A stretch of DNA of 64,000 bases from Sporichthya brevicatena (GTDB lineage: Bacteria > Actinomycetota > Actinomycetes > Sporichthyales > Sporichthyaceae). This document shows positions 8,749 to 18,726 of the stretch, piece by piece. Under the pieces are notes generated by a model, which was not told the origin of the DNA, did not search any database, and worked only from the letters and a program-made list of their open reading frames with translations. The first letter of the stretch is position 1. Every line of letters begins with the position of its first letter. Both the position numbers and the translations under genes were made by a program. The stretch covers positions 172,891-236,890 of the forward strand of contig NZ_BAAAHE010000044.1 of the NCBI RefSeq assembly GCF_039525035.1, given 5' to 3'.

Positions 8749-9333
8749 ATGGTCAACCTGACGCGGATCTACACCAAGACCGGCGACGACGGGACGACGG
8801 CGCTCGGCGACTTCAGCCGGACGTCGAAGAACGACCCCCGCCTGGCCGCCTACGCGGACTGCGACGAGGCGAACTCGGCGATCGGGGTCGCGATCGCGCT
8901 CGGCGACCTCGCGCCCGACCTGGTCGAGCTGCTGACCCGCATTCAGAACGACCTGTTCGACGTCGGCGCCGACCTGTGCAATCCGATCGTCGAGAACCCC
9001 GCCTACCCGCCGCTGCGGATCGGCGAGGCCGACATCGAGCGCCTCGAGGCCGCCTGCGACCGCTACAACGAGGATCTGCCGAAGCTGAAGAGCTTCATCC
9101 TGCCCGGCGGGACGAAGGGCGCCGCCCTCCTCCACGTCGCGCGTACCGTGACCCGCCGCGCCGAGCGCTCCGCCTGGGCCGCGTACGAGGCGCACCCGGA
9201 CAGCACCAGCAAACTCCCGGCGAAGTACCTCAACCGATTGAGCGACCTGCTGTTCATCCTCGGCCGCGTCGCGAATGTGACATCAGAGGGTGGGGACGGC
9301 GACGTCCTCTGGGTGCCCGGCGCCAACCGCTGA
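8749..9333 (+). CDS. pduO: PduO-type ATP:cob(I)alamin adenosyltransferase
   Basis: Transfers the adenosyl group of ATP to cob(I)alamin, giving adenosylcobalamin. 194 residues, typical PduO length. The N-terminal RIYTKTGDDGTTAL ATP-binding loop, the YADCDEANSAIG segment, the FILPGGTKGAALLHVARTV helix with RRAER, and the C-terminal YLNRLSDLLFILGR are all hallmark motifs of the family. The product is the cofactor of the ethylmalonyl-CoA mutase encoded 3 kb away, which gives a plausible metabolic link though the two are not an operon. I saw no cobalamin riboswitch upstream; the gene instead has a leaderless-type promoter. Confidence 0.93.
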   Translation: MVNLTRIYTKTGDDGTTALGDFSRTSKNDPRLAAYADCDEANSAIGVAIALGDLAPDLVELLTRIQNDLFDVGADLCNPIVENPAYPPLRIGEADIERLEAACDRYNEDLPKLKSFILPGGTKGAALLHVARTVTRRAERSAWAAYEAHPDSTSKLPAKYLNRLSDLLFILGRVANVTSEGGDGDVLWVPGANR

Positions 9334-9407
9334 GCACACGCGGCCGAGGAGAGCGCGAAACCCGGACGCCCCTGTTTAGTGCCTGTGAACCCGGGCACTG
9401 CGAATGA

Positions 9408-9821
9408 ATGCGTAGCAAACCGAACAAACACCGTTCCCCGAGTCCGACCCGCACCGTGGCCACGCGGGCCGCGGTGGCCGCCGGCGGCGCGCTCCTCGCC
9501 GTCGCCGCGAGCGCCGGCACCGCGTCCGCGACCACCGCCGCTCCCGCAGAAGAGCCCTGCACCGGCACCCCGCTGGACCTCGTGCTCTGCCCGGACTCGA
9601 CCGAGACCGAACCCCACTCTCCGGAGGAGACCACCCCGCCTCCGGGCGAGGACCCGACGACACCCCCGCCCGCCGATCCCGGCACTCCGCCGGCCGATCC
9701 GGGCACGCCGCCCCCGGCCGACCCCGGCACCCCGCCGGTCGACCCGGGCACGCCGCCGGCCGACCCGGGCACGCCGCCCCCGGCCGACCCGGGCACGGCA
9801 CCGCCGCCGCCCGGCATCTGA
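9408..9821 (+). CDS. secreted Pro-rich repeat protein
   Basis: 137 residues: a basic N-terminus (MRSKPNKHRSPSPTRT), a hydrophobic export segment to about residue 43, a short Cys-containing module PCTGTPLDLVLCPD, then a low-complexity tail of about 65 residues built from DPGTPP/PADPGTPP units. It looks like an unfolded wall-spanning or secreted protein. The N-terminal half is related to the small protein at 33019-33243, which has the same order of basic KPTRT-type start, signal peptide and CTGxP[LI]DxVL...C motif but no Pro tail. No function can be given. It converges on the DUF2550 gene. Confidence 0.6.
   Translation: MRSKPNKHRSPSPTRTVATRAAVAAGGALLAVAASAGTASATTAAPAEEPCTGTPLDLVLCPDSTETEPHSPEETTPPPGEDPTTPPPADPGTPPADPGTPPPADPGTPPVDPGTPPADPGTPPPADPGTAPPPPGI
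9661..9803 (+). repeat. in-frame DPGTPP tandem repeat
   Basis: Six to seven imperfect copies of an 18-24 base unit encoding DPGTPPA or DPGTPPPA inside the gene at 9408-9821. Units differ by synonymous changes and by one codon (Ala to Val in one unit), as expected for a repeat prone to slippage. It is a coding repeat, not a CRISPR. Confidence 0.85.
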
Positions 9822-9857
9822 CGCCAGAGACCAGTTCCAGGACCCACGCGGTCCGTC

Positions 9858-9880
9858 GCGGCCCGGCCGCGGCGGGCCGC
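9858..9880. terminator. GC hairpin between convergent genes
   Basis: An 8-base perfect inverted repeat (9858-9865 with 9873-9880) around a 7-base loop lies in the 79-base gap between the convergent genes ending at 9821 and 9901. No U-tract is present, as is common for actinobacterial terminators. It could serve both directions. Confidence 0.4.
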
Positions 9881-9900
9881 GCCTGCGTTGCGCGGCCGCG

Positions 9901-10332
9901 TCAGGCGACCATCGGGTCCTTCGGCGGGGCCGCCTCGACCCAGGAAAGAAAGCCCGTCATCGCGTCGTGGGTCATCGCGAGCTCGAGGGGCTCGGTGCCC
10001 AGCGCGCAGACCAGGACCACCGAGCCGACGGAGACCGTGTGGGTCTCGGCGGTGGTCGCGTCGCGCCGACTGCGCACGCGGAGCTGACGGCGGGTCAGAA
10101 CGTGCCGCGGCCGCCAGCGGAGGCTGAAGATGGGGAACCACTCGACGCGGTCCCCGTGGTACCGGCCGATCCCGTAGGACCAGCCCTCCCCGTCCGGATG
10201 ATCACCGAACCGGAGGCTGCAGGCGAACGTACCGACCGGGCGGGACAGCACCATCCGTCGCACGGTCAGGGCCAGCAGGGAGAGGCCCACAAAGGCGAGC
10301 AGGCCGATGACGATGTCGAGAAACAGCATCAT
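9901..10332 (-). CDS. DUF2550 family membrane protein
   Basis: 143 residues with one N-terminal transmembrane helix (about 3-25, LFLDIVIGLLAFVGLSLLAL) and a soluble domain containing GWSYGIGRYHGDRVEWFPIFSL and RWRPRHVLTRRQL, characteristic of actinobacterial DUF2550 proteins. This family is regularly found directly after atpC, as here (33 bases downstream on the same strand), so it is probably co-transcribed with the ATP synthase operon. Its molecular function is unknown. Two adjacent Met codons leave the start uncertain by one residue. Confidence 0.85.
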   Translation of the reverse strand: MMLFLDIVIGLLAFVGLSLLALTVRRMVLSRPVGTFACSLRFGDHPDGEGWSYGIGRYHGDRVEWFPIFSLRWRPRHVLTRRQLRVRSRRDATTAETHTVSVGSVVLVCALGTEPLELAMTHDAMTGFLSWVEAAPPKDPMVA

Positions 10333-10365
10333 CGGCCCTCCCCTGCCGTGCGGTGCCCTTGCGGG

Positions 10366-12208
<1,843 letters not shown>

Positions 12209-13153
12209 TTATTCGCTTCCTGCGGTCGCGTCGGCGAGCGCGTTCGCGCCACCCACGATTTCGCTGATTTCCTGGGTGATCTCGGCCTGCCGGGCCTGGT
12301 TGGCCGACCGGGTGAGGATGTCGACCAGTTCGTTCGCGTTGTCGGTCGCGGACTTCATCGCGCGGCGACGCGCAGCGAACTCCGAGGCCGCCGACGTGAG
12401 CAGCGCGTAGTAGAAGCGGCTCTCGACGTACCGCGGCAGCAGCGCGTCGAGCACCTCCTCCTCGTCGGGCTCGTAGTCGTACTGCGGGAGCGGGCCACCG
12501 CCCTGCGCAGCCGCGGCGGCAGCCGCCGCGGCGCTGCCCTCCTCGACCTCCTCGACCTCAAGCGGGAGGATGCGGCGCACCACGACCCGCTGGGTCAGCA
12601 TCGAGACGAACTCGGTGTAGACGAGGTGGATCTCGTCGACACCGCCCTCCTCGGTGGGGGTCTTGAAGGCCTCGATGACCACGTCGGCGATCGCCTTCGC
12701 GTCGTCGTAGGTCGGCCGGTCCGAGAACCCGCTCCACTCCCCCGCGAGGGCGCGGTTGCGGAACTTGTACCAGGTGACGCCCTTACGCCCGGAGACGTAG
12801 GGCACGACCTCGCTGCCCTCCTCGCGGAGCAGGCTCGTCAGAGCCTCGCCCTCGCGCAGGATGTTGGCGTTGAAGCCGCCCGCGAAGCCGCGGTCGGAGG
12901 TCAGCAGGACGACCGCGGAGCGGGTCGGGCTGGCCTTCTTCTCGGTGAGCAGCGGATGGTCGACGGTGCCGGCCTGGCTGACCAGGGCCGTGACCGCGCG
13001 CGTGATCGCACGGGCGTACGGCTGGGCCGCCACCGTGCGCTGCTGCGCCTTGATGATCCGGGACGAGGCAATGAGCTCCTGCGCCCGCGTGATCTTCGCG
13101 GTCGACTTAACCGACCGGATCCGCTGCCGGAAGATCCGGAGTTGAGCGCCCAT
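12209..13153 (-). CDS. atpG: F1 ATP synthase gamma subunit
   Basis: 314 residues; the rotating central shaft. N-terminal coiled-coil helix [20 protein letters not shown] and C-terminal helix with [20 protein letters not shown] are clear. An Ala-rich insert of about 20 residues ([20 protein letters not shown] region, near residues 195-215) is longer than in E. coli; an extra loop at this place is known in actinobacterial gamma subunits and in mycobacteria has been linked to suppression of ATP hydrolysis. Whether this poly-Ala loop does the same is inference. Starts 3 bases after atpA stops. Confidence 0.97.
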   Translation of the reverse strand: MGAQLRIFRQRIRSVKSTAKITRAQELIASSRIIKAQQRTVAAQPYARAITRAVTALVSQAGTVDHPLLTEKKASPTRSAVVLLTSDRGFAGGFNANILREGEALTSLLREEGSEVVPYVSGRKGVTWYKFRNRALAGEWSGFSDRPTYDDAKAIADVVIEAFKTPTEEGGVDEIHLVYTEFVSMLTQRVVVRRILPLEVEEVEEGSAAAAAAAAAQGGGPLPQYDYEPDEEEVLDALLPRYVESRFYYALLTSAASEFAARRRAMKSATDNANELVDILTRSANQARQAEITQEISEIVGGANALADATAGSE

Positions 13154-13156
13154 TCG

Positions 13157-14794
13157 TCAGGCCTTCTTCACCTTGGTGATCTTCTCCTGGTCGACGTCCT
13201 CGTCGTCCATCGCCGCCACCGCAGCCTCCTTGGCCAGCGACTGGCCCGAGGAGGTCGTGAAGCCCTTCTTGAACTCCGTGATGGCGTCGGCGAACACGGC
13301 GAGGTCCTCGTCGCTCAGGTTGCCGGTCTCGCGGATCGTGTCGAGGGTGCCCTTGTGCTTGAGGCTCAGGTAGTCGAGGAACTCCTCCTCGAAGCGGCGG
13401 ATGTCCGCGACCGGGACCTCGTCGAGCTGACCGGTGGTACCCGCCCAGATCGAGGCGACCTGACGGTCGATCGAGAACGGCGAGAACTGCGGCTGCTTGA
13501 GGAGCTCGATCATGCGGGCACCGCGCTCCAGCTGGGCGCGGGAGGCCGCGTCCAGGTCGGAGGCGAAGGCCGCGAACGCTTCCAGATCTCGGTACTGCGA
13601 CAGGGCCAGACGCAGCGTGCCGGCGACCTTCTTCATCGCCTTGACCTGCGCGGCACCACCGACGCGGGAGACCGAGACACCGACGTTGATGGCCGGGCGG
13701 ACACCCGCGTTGAACAGGTCCGACTCGAGGAAGCACTGGCCGTCGGTGATGGAGATGACGTTGGTCGGGATGTACGCCGACACGTCGTTGCCCTTGGTCT
13801 CGATGACCGGCAGACCCGTCATCGAACCGGCGCCCAGGTCGTCCGAGAGCTTCGCGCAACGCTCGAGGAGCCGCGAGTGCAGGTAGAAGACGTCGCCCGG
13901 GAAGGCCTCGCGGCCCGGCGGGCGGCGGAGCAGGAGGGAGACGGCGCGGTAGGCGTCGGCCTGCTTGCTCAGGTCGTCGAAGACGATGAGGACGTGCTTG
14001 CCCTGGTACATCCAGTGCTGGCCGATGGCCGAGCCGGTGTAGGGGGCGATGTACTTGAAGCCGGCCGGGTCGGACGCCGGGGCGGCGACGATCGTCGTGT
14101 ACTCCAGGGCGCCGTTGTCGGCGAGGACCTGGCGGATGTTGGCGATCGTCGAGCCCTTCTGGCCGACGGCGACGTAGATGCAGCGGACCTGCTTGGTCGG
14201 GTCGCCCGACTCCCAGTTGGCCTTCTGGTTCAGGATCGTGTCGACCGCGATGGTGGTCTTGCCCGTCTGGCGGTCACCGATGATCAGCTGGCGCTGGCCA
14301 CGGCCGATCGGGGTCATCGCGTCGATGGCCTTGATACCGGTCTGCAGCGGCTCGGTGACCGGCTGGCGCTGGACGACCGAGGGGGCCTGCAGCTCGAGGA
14401 TGCGGCGCTCGGTGGTCTCGACGGCGCCGAGGCCGTCGAGCGGGTTGCCGAGCGAGTCGACCACGCGACCGAGGTACGCGTCGCCGACCGGCACCGAGAG
14501 AACCTCACCGGTGCGGCGGACCGACTGGCCCTCCTCGATCTTCGAGAAGTCACCGAGGACGACGACGCCGATCTCGCGGACGTCGAGGTTCTGCGCCAGG
14601 CCGCGGGTGCCGTCCTCGAACTCGAGGATCTCGTTGGCCATCGTCGAGGGCAGGCCCTCGACGCGGGCGATGCCGTCACCACACTCGATGACCGTGCCGA
14701 CCTCGTCGCGGGTGGGGGCGTCGGGCGAGTAACCCGAGACGAAGCGCTCCAGCGCCTCCCGGATCTCGTCCGGCCGGATCGTCAGCTCCGCCAT
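13157..14794 (-). CDS. atpA: F1 ATP synthase alpha subunit
   Basis: 545 residues; non-catalytic nucleotide-binding subunit of the F1 head. Walker A GDRQTGKT lies at 173-180, and the arginine-finger region follows the conserved [16 protein letters not shown] segment. The C-terminus extends about 30 residues beyond the E. coli protein ([16 protein letters not shown]), as in other actinobacteria, where a C-terminal extension has been reported to repress ATPase activity in mycobacteria. Lies 61 bases downstream of atpH. Confidence 0.98.
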   Translation of the reverse strand: MAELTIRPDEIREALERFVSGYSPDAPTRDEVGTVIECGDGIARVEGLPSTMANEILEFEDGTRGLAQNLDVREIGVVVLGDFSKIEEGQSVRRTGEVLSVPVGDAYLGRVVDSLGNPLDGLGAVETTERRILELQAPSVVQRQPVTEPLQTGIKAIDAMTPIGRGQRQLIIGDRQTGKTTIAVDTILNQKANWESGDPTKQVRCIYVAVGQKGSTIANIRQVLADNGALEYTTIVAAPASDPAGFKYIAPYTGSAIGQHWMYQGKHVLIVFDDLSKQADAYRAVSLLLRRPPGREAFPGDVFYLHSRLLERCAKLSDDLGAGSMTGLPVIETKGNDVSAYIPTNVISITDGQCFLESDLFNAGVRPAINVGVSVSRVGGAAQVKAMKKVAGTLRLALSQYRDLEAFAAFASDLDAASRAQLERGARMIELLKQPQFSPFSIDRQVASIWAGTTGQLDEVPVADIRRFEEEFLDYLSLKHKGTLDTIRETGNLSDEDLAVFADAITEFKKGFTTSSGQSLAKEAAVAAMDDEDVDQEKITKVKKA

Positions 14795-14855
14795 GTCCTT
14801 CGTCTCCCTGTTCCTGTTACTCGTTCAACCGGCGTTCGAATGGGGCTGCGAAAAA

Positions 14856-15674
14856 TCAGCGCTCGAAGCGCCGCTTGAGCCGGTCGAGCCGACCGGCGAT
14901 GGTTCCGTCGACGACCTCGTCGCCGACCTGGACGAACAGACCGCCCACGATCGACGGGTCGACCTCGGCCTTGACCTGGACGTCGTGGCCGTAGATCCCG
15001 GCCAGCGCGCGGGCCAGCCGGTCCTTCTCCTGCGGCTCCAGCGGAACCGCGGACCGCACCAGGGCGACGAGCTTGCGCCGGCGGTCCGAGACCGCCTTGC
15101 CGAGGTGCGCGATGTTGCGCTCGGGGGTACGGCCACGGGGGTGGCTCACGACCTGGCGCACCAGGCGGACGGTCGAGTCCTTCGCGCGCCCGCTGAGCAG
15201 ACCGGCGACGAGCTCACCCTTGCGGTCCGCGCCGACGGCCGGGTCCACCAGCGCGCCGCGCAGTCCCGGCTCCGCCTCGACGATGCGGCCGAAGCGGAAC
15301 AGCTCGTCCTCGACGTCGTCGAGCTCGCCGAGCGCCTCGGCCCGGGCGATCTCGGCCAGCACCGCGAGGTTCTCGAGGCCGTCGGCCATCTCGCTCGGGC
15401 GCGACCAGCGCTGCGCCGCGAGGGTCGTGACGACCTCGAGCGTCTCGCCGGACACCTTGCCGCTGAACAGGACCTGCGCGACCTCGCTCTTGGCCGAACC
15501 GGGCCGGCTGGGGTCGGACAGCGAGCGGCGGAGCATGTGCTCGGTGTCGACGACCTGCAGCACGGCGAACAGCTCGTCCGAGAGCCGGGCCAGGCCGTTG
15601 GCGTCGAGCCCGCGGCTGACCTGGTCGAACCGGTCGACGGCAGCCGCGAGGGCCGCCTTGGACGCACCCCTCAC
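14856..15674 (-). CDS. atpH: F1 ATP synthase delta subunit (long actinobacterial form)
   Basis: 272 residues, about 95 more than E. coli delta but usual for actinobacteria. Delta links the top of the F1 head to the peripheral stalk. The C-terminal signature KVDPSIVGGLFVQVGDEVVD (here AEVDPSIVGGLFVQVGDEV) is clear. The GTG start overlaps the preceding b-subunit stop by one base (TAGTG), so translation of b and delta is tightly coupled. In mycobacteria these two genes are fused into one b-delta protein; here they are separate but adjacent in the same order. Confidence 0.96.
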   Translation of the reverse strand: MRGASKAALAAAVDRFDQVSRGLDANGLARLSDELFAVLQVVDTEHMLRRSLSDPSRPGSAKSEVAQVLFSGKVSGETLEVVTTLAAQRWSRPSEMADGLENLAVLAEIARAEALGELDDVEDELFRFGRIVEAEPGLRGALVDPAVGADRKGELVAGLLSGRAKDSTVRLVRQVVSHPRGRTPERNIAHLGKAVSDRRRKLVALVRSAVPLEPQEKDRLARALAGIYGHDVQVKAEVDPSIVGGLFVQVGDEVVDGTIAGRLDRLKRRFER

Positions 15675-16282
15675 TAGAACAGCCCTCCCTGACCGGACTG
15701 GCCGGCCGTCTCTCCGGCCGGGGCCGAGGCCACCGGCGCGTTGGAGCTGGCGATCGAGCCGCCCTCGAGCTCGGACAGGAACCGGTCGTTGATCCGGCGC
15801 TGCACCGCGTCGTTCTGGAGCGCCTCGCGGACCTGCCGCTCGGCCAGCTCGACGGCCATGGAGGCGATCTCGGCCTGCAGGGTGCGCACCGCGCTGACCC
15901 GCTCGGCCTCGAGGGCCTCGGTGGCGCGGGCGGTGATCTCGTCCGCCCGGGCCTGCGCGGCGGCCGCCGCCTCCGACACGATCTGCTGGTTCTGCTCCCG
16001 AGCGTCGGCCCGCAGCTTCTCGGCCTCGGCACGAGCCTCGGCGACCGCGTTGTCGTACGCGGCCTGAGCCTCCGCCAGCTTCTGGCTGGCGGCCTCACTG
16101 TCGGCGAGCTGCTTGGCGATCCGCTCCTGCTGGGCCGACATCAGCTTCAGCACCACCGGCACGAGCCACTTCGCGAGGATCGCGACGATGACCACGAAGC
16201 CGATGAGCTCGATCGTGACGCCCTTGGCACCGCCCGAGGCCAGGATCAGGTCACTCGTGGGTGACGTTGTCACTGAATTCAT
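15674..16282 (-). CDS. atpF: FoF1 ATP synthase b-type subunit, second copy (longer)
   Basis: 202 residues. One transmembrane helix (about 24-46, IELIGFVVIVAILAKWLVPVV) is followed by a long coiled coil rich in Ala, Glu and Arg, then a Ser/Gly/Ala-rich tail (about 175-202) not seen in the first copy. It forms part of the peripheral stalk. The coiled coil shares IVxEAAAAAQARADEITA and AQAAYxNAxAxARAEA with the 165-residue copy just upstream, indicating ancestral duplication. It starts with an ATGA overlap with that copy and ends overlapping atpH, so all three are translationally coupled. By position it corresponds to the b half of the mycobacterial b-delta fusion. Confidence 0.93.
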   Translation of the reverse strand: MNSVTTSPTSDLILASGGAKGVTIELIGFVVIVAILAKWLVPVVLKLMSAQQERIAKQLADSEAASQKLAEAQAAYDNAVAEARAEAEKLRADAREQNQQIVSEAAAAAQARADEITARATEALEAERVSAVRTLQAEIASMAVELAERQVREALQNDAVQRRINDRFLSELEGGSIASSNAPVASAPAGETAGQSGQGGLF

Positions 16283-16776
16283 ACCTGCTCCCCCACGACC
16301 CGGCCGGCCAGCTGACCGGCGAGGGCGGAGACGTCGGACTGCAACGAAGCCAGCGCACGCTCGCGCTCCTCGGCCAGCTGAGCCCGGGTGGTCGCGGTGA
16401 TCTCGTCCGCCCGGGCCTGCGCCGCCGCGGCGGCCTCGTCGACGATCGCCTTGTGCTGCGCACGCGCCTCTTCGCGGAGGCGGTTCGCCTCGGCGCGAGC
16501 GTCGGCCATCGCGTTCTCGTAGGCCGCCTGGGCCTCGGCGAGTTTGCGCGTGGCCGCCTCGGTGTCCGACATCGATCCGGAGATCTTCGCCTGCCGCTCG
16601 GCCATGGCCTTGGCGACCGGCGGCACGATGAACTTCCAGACGACGAACAGGACGATCGCGAAGAGGACGAGCTCGACCAGCATGGTCGCGTTGGGGATCA
16701 GGAAGATGTCATCTTCCTCTTCCTCAATCCCCTCGGGGCTTTCCGAGGTGGCGATGCTGTAGGCGAGTCGCAGCAC
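16279..16776 (-). CDS. atpF: FoF1 ATP synthase b-type subunit, first copy (b'-like)
   Basis: 165 residues from a GTG start. An acidic N-terminus (ESPEGIEEEEDDIF) precedes the membrane helix (about 31-52, MLVELVLFAIVLFVVWKFIV) and the stalk coiled coil. Immediately follows atpE by 10 bases, the position of the mycobacterial b' gene. Together with the 202-residue copy it would form a heterodimeric b/b' stator, an arrangement known from photosynthetic bacteria and chloroplasts, instead of the usual b homodimer. The shorter C-terminus ends at LAGRVVGEQV. Confidence 0.93.
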   Translation of the reverse strand: MLRLAYSIATSESPEGIEEEEDDIFLIPNATMLVELVLFAIVLFVVWKFIVPPVAKAMAERQAKISGSMSDTEAATRKLAEAQAAYENAMADARAEANRLREEARAQHKAIVDEAAAAAQARADEITATTRAQLAEERERALASLQSDVSALAGQLAGRVVGEQV

Positions 16777-16786
16777 GGTGGGCTAC

Positions 16787-17053
16787 CTACTTACCGATGA
16801 CGAAGACGAACATCGCCATGAAGGCGAGGTTGATGAAGTACGCCGCCTCACACAGACCGACCGTCAGGAAGAAGATCGTGAACAGGCGGGACTGCGCCTC
16901 GGGCTGACGAGCGACACCGGAGATGGTCGCCGAGCCGGCGAGACCGTCACCGATGGCCGCGCCGATCGCGCCGCCGCCCAGTGCCAGGCCACCGCCGATA
17001 AGGCCGCCCGCGACCTTGATGGCCTCGGCCGAGAGCTCTGCATCGGTTGCCAT
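16787..17053 (-). CDS. atpE: Fo ATP synthase c subunit
   Basis: 88 residues forming a two-helix hairpin; the rotor ring proteolipid. The polar loop has Arg49-Gln50-Pro51 and the ion-binding carboxylate is Glu69 in VGLCEAAYF, consistent with proton coupling. The start at 17053 is the ATG that gives the standard N-terminus [17 protein letters not shown]; the same reading frame remains open upstream only as a shadow of atpB. This subunit is the target of diarylquinolines in mycobacteria. Confidence 0.97.
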   Translation of the reverse strand: MATDAELSAEAIKVAGGLIGGGLALGGGAIGAAIGDGLAGSATISGVARQPEAQSRLFTIFFLTVGLCEAAYFINLAFMAMFVFVIGK

Positions 17054-17142
17054 GTACCTAATCCTTTGTGTGAGTGCTTGTCCCCGGGGGTCCGGGTACG
17101 TCTGAGGGGTTGACGGGTGAGGCTGGTCGTGCAGTCCGTGGG

Positions 17143-17955
17143 TCAGGCGTGCGCGAGTTCCTTCTCGCCGGGCGCCTTGTCGTGGCCGTCGCCGTGGCCG
17201 TCGCCGTGGCCGTCGCCGTGGTCGTCGTGCGCACCGTGGCTGGCCGCCATCCCGAAGTAGAGGATGGTCAGCAGGGCGAAGATGAAGGCCTGGATGACGC
17301 CGATGGCGAGGTCGAACAGCTTCCACGCGACGTTCGGCGCCCAGGCGACGTAGGTCGGCATCAGACCGATCAGGGCGATCATGATGCCGCCGGAGAAGAT
17401 GTTGCCGAACAGTCGCAAAGCGAGCGTGAACGGCTTGACGATCTCTTCGAGCACGTTCAGCGGCAGCAGCGCCTTGTAGGGCTGGGCCAGGTGCTTGTAG
17501 CTGCCGATGCCGTTGAGCCGGATGGCGTTCACGTGCACCCAGATGATCACGACCAGCGCGATCGAGTACGTCAGGTTCACGTCGGACGTGGCCGGCGGCA
17601 GCCACTCGTGGGCCGGGAGCAGCGCCACCCAGTTGCAGAACAGGATGAAGAAGAACAGCGTGACCGCGAGCGGCACCACGAACGGCGACGTCTTGCCCAG
17701 GGAGTTGTCGACCTCGCCCTGGACCCAGCCGACCACGGCCTCCCAGAGGAGCTGAATCTTGCTCGGGACGCCGCTGGTGGCGGTCCGGGCGAGCCAGAGG
17801 CCCATCAGGATCACGATGGCGCCACCGATGCAGGTGGTGGCGATCGTGTCGATGTGGAGCTCGACACCACCGATGGAGATCTTGTGGTGCTTGCCGACCT
17901 CGACATCGGCAGCCATCACCAGATCGGGGTTCACGGCGTCGGACAGCCGGATCAT
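17143..17955 (-). CDS. atpB: Fo ATP synthase a subunit with His/Asp-rich C-terminal tail
   Basis: 270 residues, membrane stator component that forms the proton half-channels. The essential Arg is Arg181 in [13 protein letters not shown], and several hydrophobic helices are visible. The last 25 or so residues are unusual: [21 protein letters not shown], a tandem GHGD-type repeat after the final helix (split here into short words only for description: HGAHDD, then three GHGD units, then HDK). Overlaps the atpI stop by 4 bases (ATGA). The tail could bind metal or buffer protons at the membrane face; that is inference. Confidence 0.95.
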   Translation of the reverse strand: MIRLSDAVNPDLVMAADVEVGKHHKISIGGVELHIDTIATTCIGGAIVILMGLWLARTATSGVPSKIQLLWEAVVGWVQGEVDNSLGKTSPFVVPLAVTLFFFILFCNWVALLPAHEWLPPATSDVNLTYSIALVVIIWVHVNAIRLNGIGSYKHLAQPYKALLPLNVLEEIVKPFTLALRLFGNIFSGGIMIALIGLMPTYVAWAPNVAWKLFDLAIGVIQAFIFALLTILYFGMAASHGAHDDHGDGHGDGHGDGHDKAPGEKELAHA

Positions 17956-18356
17956 CCGGAGCGCACCTCACGGTAGAGAACACCGGCGCTGCTGCCGATG
18001 ATCGTGAATTGGAAGAAAGCGAGCCCGAAGAGGACGGCGAGACCATCGGGCCGGAACGCGAACATGATGTAGCCGGCGATCAGGGTGACCAGCGCGAGGC
18101 GCTTCACCACCGCCGCCATGAACTTCTTCTTGTTGGGGTTCTCCTCGCCGGCGTTCTCGGCGGCGAACTTCGCGGTGGCGGAGACCACCATCGCGGTGTT
18201 CAGCCAGCCCAGCAGGAGGCCGACGCAGAGAAAGATGCCGATCTTGGTCTCGCCGACGGCGACGCAGAAGATCAGCCCGAGCAAGCCGACGACCGCGCCG
18301 AAGCGCACCGAGAACTTGTAGCTGGAACTGGCCTTCATCAGCCCGACGCGCTCCAT
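17952..18356 (-). CDS. atpI: AtpI-like small membrane protein of the ATP synthase operon
   Basis: About 134 residues with four predicted membrane helices ([70 protein letters not shown]). AtpI-type proteins help assemble the c-ring. The ATG at 18356 is preceded by GAGG; an alternative ATG at 18374 overlaps the stop of the upstream gene (TGATG) and a third lies at 18338, so the start is uncertain by a few residues. The stop overlaps the atpB start by 4 bases. Confidence 0.8.
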   Translation of the reverse strand: MERVGLMKASSSYKFSVRFGAVVGLLGLIFCVAVGETKIGIFLCVGLLLGWLNTAMVVSATAKFAAENAGEENPNKKKFMAAVVKRLALVTLIAGYIMFAFRPDGLAVLFGLAFFQFTIIGSSAGVLYREVRSG

Positions 18357-18373
18357 GCCACCTCGCTCTCTCA

Positions 18374-18613
18374 TCACTTGCTCGCCCTGAGGTAGTCCGA
18401 GACCCGCCGCCACGTGGCGAGAACTCCGAGAGCCAGGCCGAGCACCAGGCCGATCAGGATGAAAACCGGGGTCGTGTCCAACTGCGTATCGACGAGCCAC
18501 CCGAGGGCGCACCCACCGACGGCCGCGACCGCGTTCAACATCCCGATCCCAGCCAGCGCAAGCGCTGTCTCACGGATCGAACGTTGGTCTGGGGGATTTT
18601 CGTCGGAGGCCAC
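18374..18613 (-). CDS. atpZ: AtpZ-like two-helix protein
   Basis: 79 residues with two membrane helices (ALALAGIGMLNAVAAVGGCA and [19 protein letters not shown]) and the GWLVDTQLDTTPVFI connecting motif of the AtpZ/ATPase gene 1 family, which assists ATP synthase assembly or Mg transport with AtpI. The GTG at 18613 is chosen because AGGAGG lies 4 bases before it; an upstream GTG at 18637 would add eight residues. First gene of the ATP synthase operon. Confidence 0.75.
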   Translation of the reverse strand: MASDENPPDQRSIRETALALAGIGMLNAVAAVGGCALGWLVDTQLDTTPVFILIGLVLGLALGVLATWRRVSDYLRASK

Positions 18614-18677
18614 GCCGCCTCCTTCCGGGCACTGCACAAACGGGCGCCGGCAGGGGCTAGGCGTCCGTTCGGTGTGG

Positions 18678-18683
18678 AAACTA
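18678..18683 (-). promoter_or_regulatory. possible -10 box for the ATP synthase operon
   Basis: In the 113-base gap between wecA and atpZ the minus strand carries TAGTTT, a TANNNT match in one of the few AT-rich spots there. A clear -35 is not visible. If used, the leader would be about 55-60 bases. Confidence 0.25.
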
Positions 18684-18726
18684 CCACCCGTACGGAGGAG
18701 TTCCGGACGGTGGGTCCGCTGCTACG

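Noticed and set aside
9661-9803. Regular repeats resembling a CRISPR-like array
   Set aside because: Units are 18-24 bases in frame, without spacers, and encode a Pro-rich tail of a secreted protein.
17165-17225. Tandem GTGGCCGTCGCC repeats
   Set aside because: They encode the GHGD tail of atpB in frame; not an independent element.
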